Assembly (NCBI RefSeq): GCF_004102025.1
Contig: NZ_CP025228.1
Coordinates: forward strand, 3,472,001 to 3,536,000
Source of the DNA: Actinomyces qiguomingii
Lineage (GTDB): Bacteria; Actinomycetota; Actinomycetes; Actinomycetales; Actinomycetaceae
Direction: 5' to 3'
DNA length: 64,000 nucleotides
The notes under the pieces are model-generated. The model saw nothing but the letters and a program-made list of their open reading frames with translations. It had not been told where the DNA came from and searched no databases. The translations under genes were made by a program, and so were the position numbers. Shown in pieces: positions 19,794-29,302 of the stretch; positions within the stretch are counted from its first letter, which is position 1, and each line of letters starts with the position of its first letter.

Positions 19794-21305
19794 ATGATGC
19801 TCCACACCACGATCGGGACGCTCCGGGCCGAACGTGTCGGCTCCGTCACCGGCAACAACACCGACTCCGGAGACCCGGTCTACCGCATCCTGGGCATCCC
19901 CTACGCCCATGCCGAGCGCTTCCGGGAGCCGGAGCCCGTGGCCGCCGACTCGAGCGGCGATGTCGTCAACTCCGGGTGCGGGCAGTGCTTCCCCCAGCGG
20001 CTCATGCCGGGCTTCATGAACCTGTTCCTGCGTCATTTCCAGCTGCGCCCCGAATGGCAGCCGCGCGAGGACGTCCAGGGTGAGGATGCACTGCGCGTGA
20101 ACGTGTGGACCTCCGGTCCCGCGCGTCCCAAGCCGGTGCTCGTGTTCATTCACGGCGGCGACTGCGGCTCGGGCACGCTGCCGATCTACGACGGCACCCA
20201 CCTGGCCGCACAGGGCGTCGTGGTCGTCACCGTCACCTACCGGATCGGAGTGCTGGGCCACCTGCATGTGGTCGACGGCGACCGGATCAGCTGCGATCGT
20301 GCGCTGCTGGACCAACAGGCGGCGCTGCGCTGGGTGAAGGACAATGTCTCCGCCCTCGGCGGCGACCCGGAGCGGATCACGCTTATGGGTCACTGCGGCG
20401 GCGCCCAGTACGCCCTCTACCAGGCGCTCAACCCGGACAACCGCGGCCTGTTCCACCGCCTCATCCTGTGCAGCGGACAGCGCGCCACCCCGCAGCCGCT
20501 GGACCCCGACGCCGAGCGTGAGGCCTTCGCCCGGCTCCTGGCCGACAACCGCCTGCACGATTACCGCGAGCTGGCCGCCGCGCCGGTGAGTCGTCTGCTG
20601 CGCCTGGCGCAGCCGACCATGACCCTGTCCACCACCATGGACCAGCCCTTCTTCAAGGTCGATCCGCGCGACGTGCTGCACGAGGGCGCCTTCCCGCACG
20701 TGCCGGTGCTGGTGGGCAGCACCGCGGACGAGTTCTCCATGATCGAGATCCCCATGTGGTATCGACGCATGGGCATCGCCAAGACCCCGGAGGAGTTCGA
20801 GCGGACCACCGCGCGTCTATACGGCCGTTGGGCCGGCCCCCTCGCCGACGCCCTGCGCCCGGAGGCCGCGGACCTGCCGGACTTGCAGATCAAGATGATG
20901 GAGCTGCTGGTGTTTCACAGTGCGGCACTGAACCTGATGGAGCGATTGTCGGCACACACCAGCGTCTACGGCTATCGCTTCGAGTACGTCCCCAACCTCT
21001 ACCGGGGACTGCGCGGCGCCTATCACGGCGCGGAGGTCGCCATCTTCTTCGGCAACCTGGATCGCATGCGCATCCCCATCACCGCGGACAACCGCCGGGC
21101 GATGGCCGTGACGCAGCGGGACTGGCTCGGCTTCGTGCGCGACGGCGTCATGCCGCATCGGCCCGCCTTCGACGCGCGGGCACAGATCACCCGCTACCGG
21201 GGCGACGGCGAGGCGGTCCGCTTCCCGCACCTGGAGCTGCTGCGCGAGCTGGAGGGAACGGACCTGGCCCACCGGGTGGTGGACGCCTATATGAGCCGCA
21301 GGTGA
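19794..21305 (+). CDS. Type B carboxylesterase-like protein with Cys at the nucleophile position
   Basis: A 503-residue alpha/beta-hydrolase of the carboxylesterase (type B) family. The oxyanion-hole region reads FIHGGDCGSG and the fold markers YRIGVLGHL, DQQAALRWVKDNVSALGGDPERIT-type and a C-terminal His region (GAYHGAEV) are all present. The nucleophile elbow, normally GxSxG, reads GHCGG: the residue at position 201 is Cys (codon TGC at 20394). It may use a thiol nucleophile or be catalytically dead. No signal peptide is visible. The start is ATG 19794 (or 19797), with GAGGGGAA about nine bases before; the longer frame lacks such a site. It stands alone, between an msrB operon and a convergent MscS gene. 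Confidence 0.8.
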   Translation: MMLHTTIGTLRAERVGSVTGNNTDSGDPVYRILGIPYAHAERFREPEPVAADSSGDVVNSGCGQCFPQRLMPGFMNLFLRHFQLRPEWQPREDVQGEDALRVNVWTSGPARPKPVLVFIHGGDCGSGTLPIYDGTHLAAQGVVVVTVTYRIGVLGHLHVVDGDRISCDRALLDQQAALRWVKDNVSALGGDPERITLMGHCGGAQYALYQALNPDNRGLFHRLILCSGQRATPQPLDPDAEREAFARLLADNRLHDYRELAAAPVSRLLRLAQPTMTLSTTMDQPFFKVDPRDVLHEGAFPHVPVLVGSTADEFSMIEIPMWYRRMGIAKTPEEFERTTARLYGRWAGPLADALRPEAADLPDLQIKMMELLVFHSAALNLMERLSAHTSVYGYRFEYVPNLYRGLRGAYHGAEVAIFFGNLDRMRIPITADNRRAMAVTQRDWLGFVRDGVMPHRPAFDARAQITRYRGDGEAVRFPHLELLRELEGTDLAHRVVDAYMSRR

Positions 21306-21396
21306 GCCCCGGCCGTAGCCGCTCCCCCGGGCGGCGCTGACTCCTGCGAGCGGAATCGCGGGCGGACTCAACCTCCGCGGGCCGATTCAGTCCTCA

Positions 21397-23010
21397 TCAG
21401 TCCTCGTCCGCGTCCGTGCTGGACTTGCCGATGCCGAGCCCGTCGAGCCTGCCCGGCTTGCCGGTTTCGGATTCGGCGGCGTCGGCATAGGCCTGCTGTT
21501 CCCGGGTGGAGATGACGCCCGTGGCCTGCGCGGTATCCGCCGCCCGGCTGTGGGCGGAGTCGGCCGCGCCGCCGTCCTGCGCCGCGTCGCGGGCGAGAAT
21601 GCGGCGTCGGCGGACCTTGTCGCGTCGGGCGCGGCGGAGCTTGGCCCGCCCCTTGGCGACGGCGCGCAGGCGGGCGGCCTCAATGGGATCATCCTCGACA
21701 GGACGCTGCACCGCCGTCGCCGCCGCCCCAGACGGTTCAGGCTCGGCTCCGTCGGGACGCTGGAGTGTCACGAGCTCCTCCGCCAGTCGCGCCACCTTCT
21801 CCGCCGTGGGGTCATGGACGATATCGACGTTATCCACCTCAACACGGGTGCGGGGCAGTGCGTAGGGGGCCTCCCGCTGCAGCCAGGCGACCAGCTCCTC
21901 GCGCAGCTGGCACTGGAGGGTCCACACGTCGGCGTTATTGGCTCCGGAGACGGCCACGCGCACCGTGACGGTGGCGTCAGAGGTGTCGGTGACGTCCACG
22001 GAGGCCACGCGCCCGTCCCACGCCTGAGAGCCGGACAGGATCCGGTCCACCTCAGCGCGCAGCGCGGCCACGGGCACGCGCCAATCCAGGTCGATGGTGA
22101 AGGTGCCGGTGAGCTGGCTGCCGCGCCGGGTCCAGTTGGCGAAGGGGTTCTGGGTGAAGTAGGTGGAGGGGAAGATGAGGCGGCGTCCGTCCCACACGCG
22201 CACCACCACGTAGGTCAGGGTGATCTCCTCGATATATCCCTGCTCGTCATTGACCACGACGACGTCGTCCACGCGGATGGCATCGGTGGTGGCCAGCTGG
22301 ATGCCGGCGAACAGGTTGCCCAGGGTCGACTGGGCGGCCAGGCCGGCGACGACGGAGACGAGCCCGGCCGATGCCAGTAGCGAGGCCATGGCCACGCGCG
22401 CCGACGGGAAGGTCATGGCCACCCCGACTAGCCCGCAGACGACGATGATCACCTCGGCTACGCGGCGCATCACCTGCGCCTGGGTGGTGATGCGTTTGGT
22501 GCGGCCGACGTCGCCGCGGGCGCGCACACCGATCACAATGGAGGACTCCACCGCCTTGGCGATCCCCACCACCACCCAGGTGGAGGCCAGGATCATGCCG
22601 ATGAGCAGGGCATGCAGCACGAACTGGGCCCAGTCGGGCTGTGAGAGGTCAAAGAAGGCGATCTGACCGCCGATGAAAGCCCCGATGACAGCCGCAGTCA
22701 CGTACATGGGGGTGCGGCAGAAGCGGATCAGCTCGGCGTACATCACCCGGCGGCGCCCCATGGTGCGCAGCATGACCACGAGGATGAAGACCAGGGCGAT
22801 GCCGATCAACGCGCCGAGTCCGGCGCGCCAGGCCAGCGAGAACACGTTAGCGGTGGCCTCCACAACGGCTTCGGCCGTCTCGGCGGCGCCGTCGGTGGCC
22901 GTGGACGTGGCCGAGTCGGTGGGGTCGTTCTCCGCGGGGCTGACACCGGGCAGGGTCAACGCCGCGAGCACTGCGGGACTGGCGGCGGGCGCCGCGGGGA
23001 CGATGGCCAT
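21397..23010 (-). CDS. MscS-family mechanosensitive channel
   Basis: A protein of about 537 residues. After a low-complexity N-terminus come about four to five hydrophobic segments, the last (around residues 190-240) being the pore-type TM3 rich in Gly and Ala (LLASAGLVSVVAGLAAQSTLGNL in part), then the MscS beta domain with IRVDDVVVVNDEQGYIEEITLTYVVVRVWDGRRL-type sequence. These are the hallmarks of small-conductance mechanosensitive channels that release solutes on hypo-osmotic shock. The C-terminal ~130 residues are a charged, probably disordered tail. The start is uncertain: ATG 23010 or GTG 23031, neither with a strong ribosome-binding site. Confidence 0.9.
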   Translation of the reverse strand: MAIVPAAPAASPAVLAALTLPGVSPAENDPTDSATSTATDGAAETAEAVVEATANVFSLAWRAGLGALIGIALVFILVVMLRTMGRRRVMYAELIRFCRTPMYVTAAVIGAFIGGQIAFFDLSQPDWAQFVLHALLIGMILASTWVVVGIAKAVESSIVIGVRARGDVGRTKRITTQAQVMRRVAEVIIVVCGLVGVAMTFPSARVAMASLLASAGLVSVVAGLAAQSTLGNLFAGIQLATTDAIRVDDVVVVNDEQGYIEEITLTYVVVRVWDGRRLIFPSTYFTQNPFANWTRRGSQLTGTFTIDLDWRVPVAALRAEVDRILSGSQAWDGRVASVDVTDTSDATVTVRVAVSGANNADVWTLQCQLREELVAWLQREAPYALPRTRVEVDNVDIVHDPTAEKVARLAEELVTLQRPDGAEPEPSGAAATAVQRPVEDDPIEAARLRAVAKGRAKLRRARRDKVRRRRILARDAAQDGGAADSAHSRAADTAQATGVISTREQQAYADAAESETGKPGRLDGLGIGKSSTDADED

Positions 23011-23053
23011 GGTCTCAGAGTAGAGCTTCACGCTGTGTGCCGACTGTGCACGC

Positions 23054-23338
23054 TCACTGCCCCGGATCGGCTCGGCCGGCAGCAGCGACCAGCTCGGAGA
23101 CCTCGCCTACGATCTCGGACACGGGGCGCGCTGCCGCCGCGGCCGCATACCCCACCACGAAGGCGGTCATCGGCGCTCCCGGCCGCGACGGTCCGTGGGC
23201 CACCTGCGAAACGAGCCCGAGCAACTCCGACTCATGGTCGGCAACCACGGCCGGGTCCACCTCCAGCCGCTCGCACACCAGCTCCAGCCAGCGGCGCATT
23301 CGCTCCAGGACTAGATCCTCATCCCTGTCTGCGGACAT
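23054..23338 (-). CDS. DUF6457 protein, linked to molybdenum cofactor genes
   Basis: A 94-residue helical protein with the DUF6457 pattern: an N-terminal RWLELVCERLEVD segment, then LLGLVSQVAHGPSRPGAPMTAFVVGYAA. In actinobacteria this domain is often found as a stand-alone gene near, or fused to, the molybdopterin guanylyltransferase MobA. That fits the molybdoenzyme operon starting 1 kb away. Its own biochemical role is unknown. It lies 43 bases upstream of the MscS gene on the same strand. Confidence 0.75.
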   Translation of the reverse strand: MSADRDEDLVLERMRRWLELVCERLEVDPAVVADHESELLGLVSQVAHGPSRPGAPMTAFVVGYAAAAAARPVSEIVGEVSELVAAAGRADPGQ

Positions 23339-23420
23339 CTACAGAACAACTCCTTCATGGTTCGTTTCGCGGTTCTCGGATGAATATCGCCCCTTGCGGG
23401 ACACGCGGCCAAATGGCCGC

Positions 23421-24089
23421 CTAGACGCTCTCCTGCGCGCTGAGCGCGGCCCGCAGCCGAGAACGTCCCAAGGATGTTGTGCCACTGGTAGACAGATGCA
23501 CCAGCTGCCAGGGCGGCACGAGGGTCATGAAGGTGTCGAGCACCGCCGTTGGCGATCCCCGCATGCCCGTCCGCACCCATGACTCTATGAGCACTACGGT
23601 GTTGTTCACATGCTGCGCCACTGCCATCGTGCGCCACAGCTCCGTGACCGGTTCGTCCAGTCGGGCTATGAAGTCGCCCACGAATACCTCGGCTGCACGT
23701 TCAAAGCAGGTACATAGGCGCGCCAACACGGCCGGGGAGCCGTCCGGGCCGAATACATGGGCGTAGACGCTCCCGTCCTCCCGCACGGCCATAAGCACGT
23801 CCAGATAGACGTTCCGCCATCCCCGCACGTAGTTGTCCGGGTCTCGTTCCAACAGCGTTCCCAACTGCTCCAGCAGGGGCGCCAGCTTGGAGACCAGGTG
23901 GTCCGCCAACAACTGAGTCGGAGACGGGGCGTGGGCGTAGAAGGCCGAGCGGGACACACCCGCATGAGCGGTCAGCTCGGAAACGGTGATGGTGTCCACG
24001 CTGCGGCGCGAGGCAAGATCCAGTATCGCGGTTGTCAAGCGCTCACGGACACGCAAGTAGCGCGGGTCGTCGCGGTTGGCCTCCGGCAT
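23421..24089 (-). CDS. TetR/AcrR-family regulator next to the DMSO-reductase operon
   Basis: A 222-residue regulator. Residues about 12-60 form the TetR helix-turn-helix (LTTAILDLASRRSVDTITVSE then AGVSRSAFYAHAPSPTQLL, quoted in parts), and the rest is an all-helical ligand domain. ATG 24089 is preceded by a near-perfect GGGAGGAGGGG, so the longer frame is not the start. It is divergent from dmsA with a 220-base intergenic region that holds a strong dyad, so it probably controls the dms operon and itself. The ligand cannot be predicted from the sequence. Confidence 0.88.
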   Translation of the reverse strand: MPEANRDDPRYLRVRERLTTAILDLASRRSVDTITVSELTAHAGVSRSAFYAHAPSPTQLLADHLVSKLAPLLEQLGTLLERDPDNYVRGWRNVYLDVLMAVREDGSVYAHVFGPDGSPAVLARLCTCFERAAEVFVGDFIARLDEPVTELWRTMAVAQHVNNTVVLIESWVRTGMRGSPTAVLDTFMTLVPPWQLVHLSTSGTTSLGRSRLRAALSAQESV

Positions 24090-24230
24090 ACTCACCCCTC
24101 CTCCCGGCACCGTCCTGTCCGGCGAGCCGATTAACGATATGCCACCGTGCCGCAAAACCTCTGCACATCACTGCGCCCGTGAGCCCAGGAACTGCGTTTT
24201 CTCGCCCACTGGCGCGATCCACACCACGAC

Positions 24231-24250
24231 TATACGACAAGTGTCGTTTA
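24231..24250. promoter_or_regulatory. Candidate TetR operator upstream of dmsA
   Basis: The dyad TATACGACA-AG-TGTCGTTTA matches at 8 of 9 positions per arm, with a 2-base centre. It lies in the divergent TetR-dmsA promoter region, 61 bases before the dmsA start, where a TetR dimer would block transcription. Assignment to this TetR is inferred from position. Confidence 0.65.
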
Positions 24251-24311
24251 GCGCCTACAGTTGTGCAACCAGGTCACTCAGCCATCAGCCACCGAAGGAG
24301 GCCTCGGCTCC

Positions 24312-26888
24312 ATGGTTCTCGCCCACAACCCATCGCGGCCCACACCACCGAGACTGGGCCGCCGAGCCTTTCTGGCCTGGTCAGCGGTAGCCGCCGGAAC
24401 CACCGCCTTGGTGGCCACCACCGATCTGGGTATGCCTGCGATCGGCCCGGCTGCCGCGGCGCCGATCGAGGGAATGCCCGACGCCGACCGCACCGTCTGG
24501 TCTGCCTGCACCGTCAACTGCGGTTCCCGTTGCCCGTTGCGGCTTCAAGTCAAGGACGGCACCATCGTGCGCGTCCTGCCCGACAACACCGGTGACGACG
24601 AACTGGGCAGTCAAAGCGTGCGCGCCTGCGTGCGCGGACGCTCCATTCGCCACCGCATCTATAACCCGGACCGGCTCAAGCGGCCGCTGCGGCGCAAGGC
24701 GGGCACCGCCCGCGGCGATGGACAGTGGGAGGAGATCAGCTGGGATCAGGCCCTGACCGAAATCGCCGAGAAGATGACCTCCTTGAAGGAGGAGTACGGC
24801 AACGAGGCCTTCTACATCAACTACGGCACCGGGACCCTGGGGGCGACCATGGCCTGCTCCTGGCCGCCGGAGCAGACGCCCTTCGCCCGCATGATGAACT
24901 GCTGGGGCGGCTACCTGGACCACTACGCCGACTATTCCACCACCGAGATCACCGCCGCCTACCCCTACTTCTACGGCGACTGGACCTCCTCCAACTCTCT
25001 GGACGACGCCAAGAACTCCCAGCTGCAAGTCTTCTTCGGCAACAACCCCCTGGAAACGCGCATGTCCGGGGGTGGGCTGACCTTTGTCTCCCAGCAGACC
25101 CGCAGGGCCTCGGGGGTTCGCACCATTGTGGTCGACCCCCGGTATTCCGAGACCGCGGCACTGCTGGCGGACGAGTGGATCGCCATCCGGCCGGGCACGG
25201 ATGCCGCGCTGATCGCCGGGATGATCCACGTAATGCTCGCCGAGAACCTCCACGATCAGGACTTCCTGGATCGCTACTGCCTGGGCTTCGACGAGGACCA
25301 TATGCCCGCGGGCGCACCCGCCCACTCCTCCTATCGCTCATACATCGAGGGCAAAGGTCCCGACGGCGTGGAGAAGACTCCCGAGTGGGCCGCGGACATA
25401 TGTGGGGTGCCGGCGGATCAGATCACGCGTCTGGCCCGCGAGATCGCCGGGGCCAAGCCCTGCTCCATCAATCAGGGTTGGGGACCGCAGCGGCACGCCA
25501 ACGGTGAGAACGAGGCCCGAGCCATCTTCCTGCTGGCATGCGTCACCGGCAATGTAGGAATCCCCGGTGGGGGCACCGGCGGGCGCGAGGCCTCGCCGTC
25601 GCTGGCACTGTCCAAACCGTTCAATACCGGCACCACCAACCCTCAGCCGCACATCATCTCGGTGTTCTCCTGGTTGGACGCCATTGACCATGGTGAAAGC
25701 ATGGACACCTTCAACGCCGGCGTGTGCGAGAAACCGGAACCGGGCGTCCGCGCCGCAAAGGTACCCGTTGACGAGTCCGGCTCCCCGACGAATACCGCCC
25801 TGAGCACGCCCATCAAAATGGTGTGGCAGTACGCGGGCAACTCGATCGTCAACCAGACCGGGGAGAACAACCTGTCCGCCAAGATACTGCAGGATGAAAG
25901 CAAATGTGAGCTCATAGTCGTCTGCGACATTCAGATGACCGTGTCTGCGCGCTACGCCGATTACATCCTGCCCGGAACCTCCGCGGCTGAGGAGTTCGAT
26001 CTGCACCCGGGGGAGAACGCCTCCCCAATGGCCTACGGCATCATCTCCTCCCAGGCGATCGAACCGCTGTACGAATGCCGCTCCGTTTTTGACATCTGCG
26101 GCCAACTTGCCGAGAAGCTGGGAGTCGCGCAGGCCTACTACGAGGGCAAGAGCCGCGAGGACTGGCTGCGAGAGACGGTGGAGACCTCACGCGCCGTGGA
26201 TCCAGAGCTGCCGACCTACGATGATTGGAAGGAGATGGGTGTCTACCGCCGCCACGTCGGTTCTGTGATACCCCTGGAGGACTTCCGTGCCGCCCCTAAC
26301 GCTAATCCGCTGCCCACTCCCTCCGGTCGCATAGAGATCTATTCCGAACGCCTGGCGCAAATGGCGCAGAAATGGACCTGGGACGATTTCCGGCCGGCTC
26401 TTCCTGGAGACGAACTGACGCCCCTGCCGGAGTACACGGCAACCTGGGAGGGTGCGCTGGAGGCCCGCAACTCGGACAAGTATCCGCTGCAGATGATCGG
26501 CCACCACTACCGCCAGCGCACCCATTCCACCTACGGCAACGTCGACTGGATGCAGGAGGCGCACCACCAGTATCTGGCGATCAACCCGATAGACGCAGCA
26601 TCGCGGGGCATTTCCAGCGGTGACCTGGTATTCGCCTACAACGAACGCGGCACTATTCGCATTGAGGCGCGAGTGACCGAGCGCATCGTGCCGGGCGTGG
26701 TCGATCTACCCCAGGGCGCCTGGTACAACCCGCGCCCGGCCAGCGAAGTCGCCCCTCCTCCGGGCGCCAACCCAGAGCACCCGGTGGACATTAACGGCAG
26801 TGTCAATTCACTGACGTCGTTGCACCCGTCGCCGCTCGCCAAAGGAAACGCCGTCCACACCACCACCGTTCAGGTGGTCAAGGCCTGA
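24312..26888 (+). CDS. dmsA: DMSO reductase-type molybdoenzyme, catalytic subunit A
   Basis: An 858-residue molybdopterin oxidoreductase of the DmsA type. The N-terminus has a twin-arginine signal (GRRAFLAWSAVAAG) with cleavage probably near the AAAA at residues 47-50, so it is exported folded. A 4Fe-4S cluster motif follows at Cys66, Cys70, Cys74 and Cys106. The rest has the bis-MGD-binding domains, including a C-terminal molydopterin-dinucleotide domain with HHYRQRTHSTYGNV and LPQGAWYNP. It should reduce S- or N-oxides (DMSO, TMAO or similar) as a terminal electron acceptor. ATG 24312 is preceded by AAGGAGG, ruling out the longer frame. dmsB follows after 10 bases. Confidence 0.93.
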   Translation: MVLAHNPSRPTPPRLGRRAFLAWSAVAAGTTALVATTDLGMPAIGPAAAAPIEGMPDADRTVWSACTVNCGSRCPLRLQVKDGTIVRVLPDNTGDDELGSQSVRACVRGRSIRHRIYNPDRLKRPLRRKAGTARGDGQWEEISWDQALTEIAEKMTSLKEEYGNEAFYINYGTGTLGATMACSWPPEQTPFARMMNCWGGYLDHYADYSTTEITAAYPYFYGDWTSSNSLDDAKNSQLQVFFGNNPLETRMSGGGLTFVSQQTRRASGVRTIVVDPRYSETAALLADEWIAIRPGTDAALIAGMIHVMLAENLHDQDFLDRYCLGFDEDHMPAGAPAHSSYRSYIEGKGPDGVEKTPEWAADICGVPADQITRLAREIAGAKPCSINQGWGPQRHANGENEARAIFLLACVTGNVGIPGGGTGGREASPSLALSKPFNTGTTNPQPHIISVFSWLDAIDHGESMDTFNAGVCEKPEPGVRAAKVPVDESGSPTNTALSTPIKMVWQYAGNSIVNQTGENNLSAKILQDESKCELIVVCDIQMTVSARYADYILPGTSAAEEFDLHPGENASPMAYGIISSQAIEPLYECRSVFDICGQLAEKLGVAQAYYEGKSREDWLRETVETSRAVDPELPTYDDWKEMGVYRRHVGSVIPLEDFRAAPNANPLPTPSGRIEIYSERLAQMAQKWTWDDFRPALPGDELTPLPEYTATWEGALEARNSDKYPLQMIGHHYRQRTHSTYGNVDWMQEAHHQYLAINPIDAASRGISSGDLVFAYNERGTIRIEARVTERIVPGVVDLPQGAWYNPRPASEVAPPPGANPEHPVDINGSVNSLTSLHPSPLAKGNAVHTTTVQVVKA

Positions 26889-26898
26889 GGAGTATTTG

Positions 26899-27537
26899 AT
26901 GAGCAATGACCTGACCCGCGGGGGCGCTAACTACGGTTTCTTCTTCGACCAGAGCCTGTGCACGGGATGCAAGGCCTGCCAGGTGGCTTGCAAGGACAAG
27001 CATGATCTGCCGGTTGGCGTGACCTGGCGCCGGGTGGTGGAGTACAGCGGCGGGTCCTGGCGGATCGAGGGCAGCACCGTCACCCCCAATGTCTTCACCT
27101 ACTACACCTCCATGGCCTGCAACCACTGCGAGAATCCCGTGTGCATGCAGGTGTGCCCCACCACGGCAATGTCCAAGCGGGAGGATGGCACCGTATACGT
27201 CGATGAGTCCAAATGCGTGGGTTGCCGGTACTGCCAGTGGGCCTGCCCCTACGGAGCCCCGCAGTTGGACCCGCGCACCGGACACATGACCAAGTGCGAT
27301 CTGTGCTACGACTACCGTTCCACCGGACAGGACCCGGCCTGCGTATCCGCTTGCCCGTCACGGGCACTCGACTGGGGCCCGATCGACGAGCTGCGAGAAC
27401 GGCATGGAGACCAGGCCGGCATCGCCCCGCTGCCCGACCCGTCTCTGACCGAGCCGCACCTGGTGATCAAGCCTCACCGAGACGCCCAGTCCTGGGATGC
27501 GGGCACCGGCGCCATCGCCAATCCGAAGGAGATCTGA
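26899..27537 (+). CDS. dmsB: DMSO reductase-type iron-sulfur subunit B
   Basis: A 212-residue ferredoxin-like electron-transfer subunit. Four cysteine clusters for [4Fe-4S] centres are visible in order: CTGCKACQVAC; CNHCENPVCMQVCP; CVGCRYCQWACP; and CDLCYD with a later CVSACP. This is the DmsB/PsrB/NrfC pattern and passes electrons from the membrane subunit to DmsA. The ATG at 26899 follows GAGGAG by seven bases; a TTG one codon earlier is less likely. Its stop codon shares a base with the dmsC start, so the two are translationally coupled. Confidence 0.94.
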   Translation: MSNDLTRGGANYGFFFDQSLCTGCKACQVACKDKHDLPVGVTWRRVVEYSGGSWRIEGSTVTPNVFTYYTSMACNHCENPVCMQVCPTTAMSKREDGTVYVDESKCVGCRYCQWACPYGAPQLDPRTGHMTKCDLCYDYRSTGQDPACVSACPSRALDWGPIDELRERHGDQAGIAPLPDPSLTEPHLVIKPHRDAQSWDAGTGAIANPKEI

Positions 27538-28547
27538 TGAACGCCGCTGAAGTGCCGATGATCCTGTTCACGGTGTTGGCCCAAATGTCTGTCGGCGCCT
27601 TCTGGACCCTGGGGGTGTTGCAGGTCGTGGCGGGACTGCGTCGTCATGACCCCACCACGGTGGACCGGGTCACCCGTGCCTGCCTGTACGCCGTCGGCCC
27701 CCTCCTCGTAGCGGGTTTCATCGCCGCCTCCTTCCACCTGGGCGATCCCCTGCATGCGCTGAACACCTTCCGCAACCTGGGCTCGTCCTGGCTCAGCAGA
27801 GAGATCGCCTTCGGCGTGCTTTACGGCGCCACCGGTTTCGCCTATGCCGCGGCCGAGTGGTTCGGACTGGGGACTCGCGCCGCCCGCCGTTCGATAGCCG
27901 CCATCACCGCCCTGGCAGGATTGGGACTCCTAGTTTCCATGATCCAGGTGTACTACTCGGTACGGACGATCCCGGCATGGCACACTCCCACAACCTGGGT
28001 GCTCTTCCTGGGATCGGCACTGTTAACCGGGCCCCTGGCGGTGGGAGCGTGCCTGCTGCTGACGTGGACGGCACAGCGACTGCGAGACACCCGGGGGGCC
28101 ACGGGCAGGTGGCAGCGGCTGCTGTCCGCGCTGCGTATCACGGCACCCACCCCGATGAATCGGTCGACCTCGTCTCTGACGGCCTACTTCATCCAGTTGA
28201 CCTGCACTATCAGCGCGCTTGCCGGAGTAGCACTGTTAGTCACATACCCTCTGCTCCTGGCGCATCTGGGAGCCGGAGAGGATTCGGCCTCGGCCCACGT
28301 GCTCCAAGAAATGACGTCATCGGCTGCACTGCCGATACGCCTGCTGATGGTTGCCCTAGTGGTGATTCTGGTGCGCATGGTCGCCTACGCACGGGCCAAG
28401 GACGCCGAGCGGCCCTCACCCGCGCTCGTAACCGTGATCGCCACCGCCTTCCTGCTCGCACTGGGGACGGAACTGCTGGGAAGGGGCATCCACTACGAGG
28501 GCCTCAGGCATGTTGGGCTCACCTCCCTGCAGTCCGGGCTGGGCTGA
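27537..28547 (+). CDS. dmsC: DMSO reductase-type membrane anchor subunit C
   Basis: A 336-residue integral membrane protein with eight or nine hydrophobic segments, of the DmsC family, which anchors DmsAB and oxidises menaquinol. The start region reads EVPMILFTVLAQMSVGAFW, and ASFHLGDPLHALNTFRNLGSSWLSRE-type sequence follows, both typical of DmsC. The start ATG overlaps the dmsB stop (TGATG), which fixes it despite a longer open frame upstream. It completes a dmsABC set, followed by the chaperone gene. Confidence 0.93.
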   Translation: MNAAEVPMILFTVLAQMSVGAFWTLGVLQVVAGLRRHDPTTVDRVTRACLYAVGPLLVAGFIAASFHLGDPLHALNTFRNLGSSWLSREIAFGVLYGATGFAYAAAEWFGLGTRAARRSIAAITALAGLGLLVSMIQVYYSVRTIPAWHTPTTWVLFLGSALLTGPLAVGACLLLTWTAQRLRDTRGATGRWQRLLSALRITAPTPMNRSTSSLTAYFIQLTCTISALAGVALLVTYPLLLAHLGAGEDSASAHVLQEMTSSAALPIRLLMVALVVILVRMVAYARAKDAERPSPALVTVIATAFLLALGTELLGRGIHYEGLRHVGLTSLQSGLG

Positions 28548-28603
28548 GCACCGGCCTGGGTCGAATACCCATCTCTACGCATTCATGTGATACCGGGAGA
28601 ACC

Positions 28604-29302
28604 GTGCTGTCTGATGACCTGCTCGAACGCTTCGGCGCCGCCCTGTCCGTACTTGGGAGGCTTCACCTGTCCCCAGCGAACCAGGACACGATCAGTCAGA
28701 TGCTCCGACTGTCAGACCAGTGGCCATTGGGAGACGTGGTCGCGCCGGATTCTCCGACCGGTCGGCTCACCCGCAGGGGCTGGCAGGGGTTAATCGCCTC
28801 GCAGCGCGACGGCGAGTCGGCCGAATCCGTCTGGGCCGACCAGGACCGGCTTTACGGCATCACCGCAACCGCGGCCGTACCACCCTTCGAGTCGGTTCAC
28901 CGCGAGGAGGAGGGCCTGGTATTCGGTGATCACACTCTGCAGGTCAGGCGGGCGTATCGGCGGCTGGGCTTGCATGCACCGCACTTGAATCGGGAGCCCG
29001 ATGACCATCTGGGTCTAGAGCTGGACTTTCTGGCGCGCTGCTGCCAGACCGCGTTGGAAGCCGCAGACTCGGGCCGGCCCGACCGCCAGGAGCAGTACGA
29101 GGCCGCGGCGCGTGAGTTCACCGAAGCACACCTGCTCGCCTGGGCCCCGGCAATGCTGCAAAGGGCTGCACTGGAGGCCCACACCCACTGGGTACGGGGC
29201 CTGGAGCTCTTAACCCTCGCGACGGTACTGATGTGGGCGCAGGCTCTGGGGTCCCCGCTGCCAGACCAAGACGAAGAGGGGTATTTCGCCGTCCGACCCT
29301 GA
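28604..29302 (+). CDS. TorD/DmsD-family chaperone for the molybdoenzyme
   Basis: A 232-residue all-helical protein of the TorD/DmsD family, cytoplasmic chaperones that bind the twin-arginine signal of DmsA-type enzymes and hold them until cofactor insertion. The signature lies near residues 115-150: VFGDHTLQVRRAYRRLGL, then PDDHLGLELDFLARCC. GTG at 28604 with GGGAGA upstream is the best start; the longer frame runs back through dmsC. It lies 56 bases after dmsC as the last gene of the operon. Confidence 0.85.
   Translation: MLSDDLLERFGAALSVLGRLHLSPANQDTISQMLRLSDQWPLGDVVAPDSPTGRLTRRGWQGLIASQRDGESAESVWADQDRLYGITATAAVPPFESVHREEEGLVFGDHTLQVRRAYRRLGLHAPHLNREPDDHLGLELDFLARCCQTALEAADSGRPDRQEQYEAAAREFTEAHLLAWAPAMLQRAALEAHTHWVRGLELLTLATVLMWAQALGSPLPDQDEEGYFAVRP

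Noticed and set aside
27213..28547. 444-residue version of dmsC
   Set aside because: The first ~108 residues are an out-of-frame reading of dmsB; the ATG at 27537 in the TGATG overlap is the real start.
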